From Alphaproteobacteria bacterium (lineage in GTDB: Bacteria > Pseudomonadota > Alphaproteobacteria > Micavibrionales > Micavibrionaceae): a stretch of 17,801 nt of DNA. Numbering within the stretch: position 1 is the first letter of the stretch; the number at the start of each line of letters is the position of its first letter. Shown piece after piece: positions 13,894-17,801 of the stretch. The notes under the pieces were generated by a model. That model saw nothing but the letters and a program-made list of their open reading frames with translations. It did no database searches and was not told where the DNA came from. Where the stretch lies: contig JAESUK010000148.1 in assembly GCA_016763095.1 (NCBI GenBank), positions 1 to 17,801 on the forward strand, written 5' to 3'. The translations under genes were made by a program, and so were the position numbers.

Positions 13894-14547
13894 ATGAAGA
13901 GTTTAGAATCAAATAAAATTTTTGCAGCTATTTTAGTAGCTGGAATTATCGCAATGTTCTCAGGGTTTACAGCCGATATCCTCACCTCTACGCATGATCT
14001 TGAGAAAAATGCTGTCGAAATTGAAGGCAGTGACGGATCTACGGCACCAGTAGCTAAAAAAGCAAATTTGCCTGAACCCGTTCTTGCTTTAATCGCCTCA
14101 GCAGACATTGCCCGTGGTAAAAAAGTTTCTAAAGCCTGTGCTGCCTGTCACAGTTTTACAAAAGGTGGACGCGCAGGTGTTGGACCAAATATTTGGAATA
14201 TCGTAGGCGCGAACAAACAATCTAAAGAAGGCTTCTCATATTCTGGAAAGTTGAACCAACAAGGTGGCGATGTTTGGAGTTATGCTGAGCTAAACAAGTT
14301 CCTCTATAAGCCTAAGAAATACGCCGCAGGCACAAAGATGAACTTTATTGGTCTTAAAAAGGCAACGGATCGCGCAAGTATCATCGCGTGGTTGCGCACA
14401 CTTGCAGATGCGCCTGCAAGCTTACCTAATGCCGCGGCAATAGATGCTGAAAATGCAGAACTACTTCCTGCCCCTGTTGAAGAGATTGTCGAAGTTGGTG
14501 CTGAGGCAGTGGAAGCAATTGAAGAAGCCGTCCCTGTTAGCCACTAG
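13894..14547 (+). CDS. Membrane-anchored class I cytochrome c (CycM / c552 type)
   Basis: An electron carrier that in alphaproteobacteria links the bc1 complex to aa3-type oxidase. The 217-residue protein has a hydrophobic N-terminal anchor (residues 9-28) without a clear cleavage site. A flexible acidic linker follows, then a single haem domain: KACAACHSF with Cys82, Cys85 and His86, GVGPNIWNIVG, and the distal ligand Met149 in AGTKMNFIGL. Unlike most CycM proteins it carries a tail of about 45 residues after the haem domain, rich in Ala, Glu and Pro (ENAELLPAPVEEIVEVGAEA). It is divergent from pheA and converges with the glycosyltransferase gene nine bases later. The ribosome site is weak (GGTAAG). 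Confidence 0.9.
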   Translation: MKSLESNKIFAAILVAGIIAMFSGFTADILTSTHDLEKNAVEIEGSDGSTAPVAKKANLPEPVLALIASADIARGKKVSKACAACHSFTKGGRAGVGPNIWNIVGANKQSKEGFSYSGKLNQQGGDVWSYAELNKFLYKPKKYAAGTKMNFIGLKKATDRASIIAWLRTLADAPASLPNAAAIDAENAELLPAPVEEIVEVGAEAVEAIEEAVPVSH

Positions 14548-14556
14548 GCCCAAAAC

Positions 14557-15660
14557 TTAGACATTTTCTGTAATAATTTTCTTATATGTTTCAAGGAATG
14601 ACTGTGTCACAACCTCTTTGCTGAAGAGGTTGTTATAGGTCTCTTGCCCGCGCTTGATTAAGGATGTCCGCAAATCTTGGTCAGTACCCGCGCGTTTTAA
14701 TTCACGCGCCAATCCATCAACATCGTCAATTTCACATAGCAAGCCATCTTTATCGTGGCTAACATATTGCTTTGCCCCTGCTGCTTTTGCAGCCACCAAA
14801 GGTACTTTTGCAAACCAGCTTTCTGCGATCACTGTGCCAAATGGCTCGTAACGAGAAGGAAGAACACATACATCTGCCAGATTTAGCAATGCTTGGCGAT
14901 CATCGCGCCAGCCCAAAAACCGAACACGGTCGGCAACGCCCAAATCTTGTGCCATTTTTTGATATTTTTCAAGATCAGGTCCGCTTCCCGCCAGTAAGGC
15001 ATAAAAGCCATCCAGTTGTTTGAGCGCCTCTAACAATGTGTCGATACCTTTCTTCCAATGCATGCGCGAAAGAAGCAATATAAGAGGTGCATTTTCAGGA
15101 ATATCAAACTCTGCACGTGTAACGGGTGTATCTTCTTCCAATGTACCGAATGTGTGAAGTGTAAAGCAATGATCAGGTTGCCCACTTTTTCCAATAAGGT
15201 GACGGCGAATGTCGCGTGTGCACCCTGCGAAATACTGACAATTCTTATATCTTTTTAAGTCGTAATACCCACCGAACCACCCAAGAGCAGGCATTTTTAG
15301 ATTGGCAGGTACGAAAGATGATGCTCGTCCCATCCATGAATGCACAAGGTCAGGTTTAAATTGCTCAATACGCGCCGTTATTATGCGCTTAGCACGTCCC
15401 GTGAGCCGTTCCCAGTGATTGTAGCGTAAAATGTCGTATGTGATCCCACGATCTTTAAATGCTTGAATATAATGGTCATAGTCACGACATATTACATGTT
15501 GTTCAACAAGTCCTTCGTCATGCATGGCCTTAATGGCATCAAGGGAAAACATTTCAGCTCCGCCAACACCAGCCCCAGCAACCATGTGCAGGATTTTTGG
15601 TTTCGCGGGCGTTGAGGAGGTATGTGATGTTTCATTCATTTTTTTAGCGTGTACAACCAT
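14557..15660 (-). CDS. Glycosyltransferase, GT4 family (GT-B fold)
   Basis: A retaining sugar transferase probably acting on lipopolysaccharide, capsule or another envelope glycan; donor and acceptor cannot be told. The 367-residue protein shows the N-terminal acceptor-side loop VAGAGVGGAEMFSL (27-40). The C-terminal donor domain has LLLSRMHWKKGIDTLLEAL (Arg199, Lys204), GSGPDLEKY, RVRFLGWRDD, and the EX7E element YEPFGTVIAES (Glu272, Glu280). The start could be 15660 or the Met at 15639; neither has a strong ribosome site, and the motif-bearing part is the same. It is transcribed away from the metal exporter gene, 68 bases apart, and is likely a single-gene unit. Confidence 0.9.
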   Translation of the reverse strand: MVVHAKKMNETSHTSSTPAKPKILHMVAGAGVGGAEMFSLDAIKAMHDEGLVEQHVICRDYDHYIQAFKDRGITYDILRYNHWERLTGRAKRIITARIEQFKPDLVHSWMGRASSFVPANLKMPALGWFGGYYDLKRYKNCQYFAGCTRDIRRHLIGKSGQPDHCFTLHTFGTLEEDTPVTRAEFDIPENAPLILLLSRMHWKKGIDTLLEALKQLDGFYALLAGSGPDLEKYQKMAQDLGVADRVRFLGWRDDRQALLNLADVCVLPSRYEPFGTVIAESWFAKVPLVAAKAAGAKQYVSHDKDGLLCEIDDVDGLARELKRAGTDQDLRTSLIKRGQETYNNLFSKEVVTQSFLETYKKIITENV

Positions 15661-15682
15661 GATTACAATTATCTTTTGTTTC

Positions 15683-15711
15683 TTTTCACTCTTTTAGCAT
15701 TTGTGTATGAT
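15683..15711 (+). promoter_or_regulatory. Candidate promoter of the fieF-glk-deacetylase run
   Basis: TTTTCA (15683-15688) and TATGAT (15706-15711) are spaced by 17 bases. A start near 15718 would give a very short leader that still includes the GAAGGA ribosome site at 15717-15722. Confidence 0.4.
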
Positions 15712-15728
15712 GACGTGAAGGAAAATTC

Positions 15729-16667
15729 ATGCACGACCATAATCATAATATAAATCCTCATAATTTTAAATCTGAAAAGGCACTTAATGCGGGGCGTGCC
15801 GCACTGATTATCGTGTCTATTTTGATTTTTGCAAAGACCGTTGCTTTCTTACTCAGTGGATCTGCAAGTGTGTTATCAACACTCACAGACTCTCTTGCCG
15901 ATGCTATGATGTCTTTAACCGCGTTCATCTCTCTGCGCATGTCTTTGAAACCTGCGGATGATGAACATCGGTACGGTCATGGGAAGATCGAAGGGCTTTT
16001 TGCGCTGATACAAGCTGTCGTCATCACGATTGCTGGGATCATCGTTGCCTATACCGCCGTAAGACACCTCATGAACCCAGTACCATTGACAGACCATATT
16101 CTAGGTATGTCAATCATGGTGTTGTCGATTATTTTGTCAATCGTGATCGTTGTCATTCAAAAGCGTGCTTTGGAAGAGGTCGACTCTCTCGCCATTGAAT
16201 CTGATCATGCCCATTACAAAACAGACATTGCCATCAACGGAGGCGTTTTTATTGTTCTTGCCCTTACCTTTTATGGCGCGCCTGTATGGATAGATGGGTT
16301 ATTTGCCTTGATGGTTGCCTTTTATGTATGGCATACCGCGTTTGAGGTCGGCGTAAAAGCCGTCAACATGCTGCTTGATCGTGAAGTCGAGGGAGATATT
16401 CGCCAATCTATGATGGATATTATTTTAAGCCATAGCGAAGTTGTTGATATGCATGATTTGCGTGTCATAAGATCAGGTATGAAGATGATTGTAAATTTTG
16501 ATATCGATGTTGATCCCAATATTCTTCTATGGTGTGCCCATGAGATTGCCCGAGATGTAGAAATAGACTTGTTAGGCACATTTCCAAATGCTGAGATTAT
16601 GATCCATATTGATCCTGCAGGAAGTCCAGAAGACAGCCGTCATGGACGCGGGGAGATCAGGCATTAA
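15729..16667 (+). CDS. fieF: Cation diffusion facilitator, FieF-type metal exporter
   Basis: An inner-membrane proton/metal antiporter exporting divalent cations such as Zn, Fe(II) or Mn. The 312-residue protein has a His-rich start (MHDHNHN), about six membrane segments up to residue 215, and a cytoplasmic domain of about 80 residues. The transport site is DD-HD as in FieF: Asp54 and Asp58 in TDSLADAMM, His162 and Asp166 in HYKTDIAIN. This argues against a strict Zn-only HD-HD transporter. Other signs are DEHRYGHGKIEGL at 78-90 and cytoplasmic-domain ligands such as VVDMHDLRVIRSG. A clean GAAGGA stands six bases before the ATG. The glucokinase start follows one base after the stop codon. Confidence 0.93.
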   Translation: MHDHNHNINPHNFKSEKALNAGRAALIIVSILIFAKTVAFLLSGSASVLSTLTDSLADAMMSLTAFISLRMSLKPADDEHRYGHGKIEGLFALIQAVVITIAGIIVAYTAVRHLMNPVPLTDHILGMSIMVLSIILSIVIVVIQKRALEEVDSLAIESDHAHYKTDIAINGGVFIVLALTFYGAPVWIDGLFALMVAFYVWHTAFEVGVKAVNMLLDREVEGDIRQSMMDIILSHSEVVDMHDLRVIRSGMKMIVNFDIDVDPNILLWCAHEIARDVEIDLLGTFPNAEIMIHIDPAGSPEDSRHGRGEIRH

Positions 16668-16668
16668 A

Positions 16669-17604
16669 ATGGGAAATAATGAGACATATATTCTGGCAGA
16701 TATTGGTGGTACGCATTTGCGCTATGCTTGCCTTAACGGAGAGGGGATAACGCCTCCAACCAAGGTGCAGTTATCCGAGTATAAGAATCTTGTGACCTGT
16801 TTTGAGTCCATCATAGAGTTGGAAGGAATAAAAGGGGATGTTGCCTTGGTTATGGCCGTAACCGATGCCGCTGATTTAACACCATTTGAGCACTCAAGTT
16901 TAAAAATTGAAATACAGGTCAATGATTTTGAAGCGTCTGCCCGTGGAGCGGTAACGCTCACCCATGACCAGACAATTAGCTTGCATGATGGCACAAAGAA
17001 TAAAGAATATAATAGAATGATCTGTGGCCCTGGAACGGGCTTGGGGCTAGCATATATGCTTCCTATTGATGAGAAGAAATTTAAAGTTTTAAGAACCTTT
17101 GGTGGGCACTTTATTGCCACGTCGCAAACAGATGAACAACACATGATCGTTGATCTTGTACGCCGTGTACAAGACAAGGAAGATGTTGTGAGTTTTGAAG
17201 GAATTGTGAGCGGACGCGGACTTCCCAATTTGTATAAAGCCATTTGCATGTTACATGGGCATCTTCCTGAGACAGTCGAATGCACAAAAATTTTGGATGA
17301 CGCGAACAGCTTTATAGGCAAAGAAACACTGCGCCTTTTTCACGAGTTTTTTGGGTTGTTTGTAAATACAGCGGTCATTACGGGACATGCCTTTGGCGGT
17401 GTATATTTAGATGGTGGTGTGATCCAAGCCATTCATGAAAGAGGGTTGTTTGATAAAAAACCCTTCTTCACCATGATGCAGTTAAATGCAAATAAAAAAA
17501 TTGTGGCAAAAGCACTGGAAGAAACACCTGTACGCTTGATTGATACATCTTTCGTCGCCATTCAAGGCTTGCGGGCGTTATTGGAAGATCAAGGAGCCAT
17601 CTAA
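16669..17604 (+). CDS. glk: Glucokinase-family sugar kinase with an altered sugar-binding residue
   Basis: A cytoplasmic ATP-dependent hexose kinase of the bacterial Glk family (PF02685). The chosen ATG gives 311 residues; upstream in-frame starts (16609, 16642) lie inside the exporter gene and add only residues before the phosphate loop. Motifs are ADIGGTHLRYA (10-20), NDFEASARG (catalytic Asp86), the nucleotide loop GPGTGLGLAY (120-129), GGH at 145-147, FEGIVSGRG (Glu177) and FGGVYLDGGV. In E. coli Glk glucose is held by Asn99, Asp100, Glu157, His160 and Glu187. Four of the five are kept here, but the Glu of EGGH is Phe144 (TFGGH). This may change sugar preference or activity. GGTH in place of the usual GGTN is a second, smaller change. 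Confidence 0.88.
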   Translation: MGNNETYILADIGGTHLRYACLNGEGITPPTKVQLSEYKNLVTCFESIIELEGIKGDVALVMAVTDAADLTPFEHSSLKIEIQVNDFEASARGAVTLTHDQTISLHDGTKNKEYNRMICGPGTGLGLAYMLPIDEKKFKVLRTFGGHFIATSQTDEQHMIVDLVRRVQDKEDVVSFEGIVSGRGLPNLYKAICMLHGHLPETVECTKILDDANSFIGKETLRLFHEFFGLFVNTAVITGHAFGGVYLDGGVIQAIHERGLFDKKPFFTMMQLNANKKIVAKALEETPVRLIDTSFVAIQGLRALLEDQGAI

Positions 17605-17605
17605 T

Positions 17606-17801
17606 ATGGAACGCGTCGCATATCTTACAATTGATGATAGTCCATCCCCACATACGGATAAAATTGTCACATATTTGGCAGGACATGGTATCCAAGCCTT
17701 GTTTTTTTGTATCGGTGAAAAGATTGAAGCCTATCCAGATCAAATGATCGGCGCGGTACAAGCGGGGCATGCCCTCGCCAATCACACATATGCGCACAAA
17801 C
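17606..17801 (+). CDS. Polysaccharide deacetylase (NodB homology), N-terminal part
   Basis: The first 65 codons of a carbohydrate esterase family 4 protein; the rest lies beyond the window. The protein starts MERVAYLTIDDSPSPHTDKI. The first motif, normally TFDDGP, reads TIDDSP with both aspartates kept. The second, HxxxH, appears as NHTYAH at about 59-64, giving the two His metal ligands. FFCIGEKIEAYPD between them fits the family. There is no signal peptide, so it may act in the cytoplasm. A strong AAGGAG stands nine bases before the ATG, inside the end of glk. It belongs to the fieF-glk run. The substrate is unknown. Confidence 0.85.
   Translation, partial: MERVAYLTIDDSPSPHTDKIVTYLAGHGIQALFFCIGEKIEAYPDQMIGAVQAGHALANHTYAHK

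Noticed and set aside
16722..17321. 199-codon minus-strand frame inside glk
   Set aside because: Shadow of the glucokinase gene, whose motifs are unambiguous on the plus strand.

Overview
The window looks like chromosomal DNA of an AT-leaning alphaproteobacterium (G+C by eye in the low 40s %, not computed). Three points support this: RNase E has a large low-complexity insert in its S1 domain; aroE-coaE-dnaQ sit in a tight run behind a PEP synthase/PPDK regulatory gene; and there is a membrane-anchored CycM-type cytochrome c next to pheA. Two DUF6782-like genes would fit Micavibrio-like or Rhodospirillales-like lineages, but the genus cannot be named from this sequence. I see no insertion sequence, phage gene, CRISPR array, tRNA or rRNA.

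Layout. Bases 1-797 (-) are the 5' part of rne, which is divergent from the cell-wall amidase gene amiC (1236-2552, +). Next come a tiny lipoprotein gene (2762-2956, +), a strong terminator, and a converging L,D-transpeptidase gene (3061-4122, -) directly behind icd (5342-4131, -). A long minus-strand block then runs, in transcription order, from two related genes of unknown function (10797-9526 and 9446-8460) into the PPDK/PPS regulator, aroE, coaE and dnaQ (end 5412). Some joins in this block are ATGA overlaps. A 287-bp AT-rich divergent control region (10798-11084) has repeated GTTAAC words and CtrA-like half-site pairs. It separates the block from a plus-strand pair: an unknown protein with a possible TerB-like C-terminus and trxA. 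The trxA terminator is written inside the last codons of a converging orphan gene (12834-12157, -), which follows pheA (13727-12897, -). Divergent from pheA is a cytochrome c gene (13894-14547, +). It converges with a GT4 glycosyltransferase gene (15660-14557, -). The window ends with a plus-strand run: a FieF-type metal exporter, a glucokinase-family gene, and the start of a polysaccharide deacetylase gene.

How they fit together. Most genes are housekeeping: RNA decay, peptidoglycan splitting and L,D-crosslinking, the TCA cycle, proofreading, CoA and shikimate/phenylalanine synthesis, PEP-pyruvate control, thiol redox and respiration. No complete new system is evident. The points most worth a second look are: (a) the 64-aa lipoprotein ending in lysine beside an L,D-transpeptidase, with a leader that can pair with its own ribosome binding site; (b) the tandem DUF6782-like pair, in which a possible metallopeptidase motif looks degenerate, under a CtrA-like promoter region; (c) a glucokinase with Phe where the sugar-binding Glu is expected; and (d) a nested hairpin just upstream of the rne start codon.
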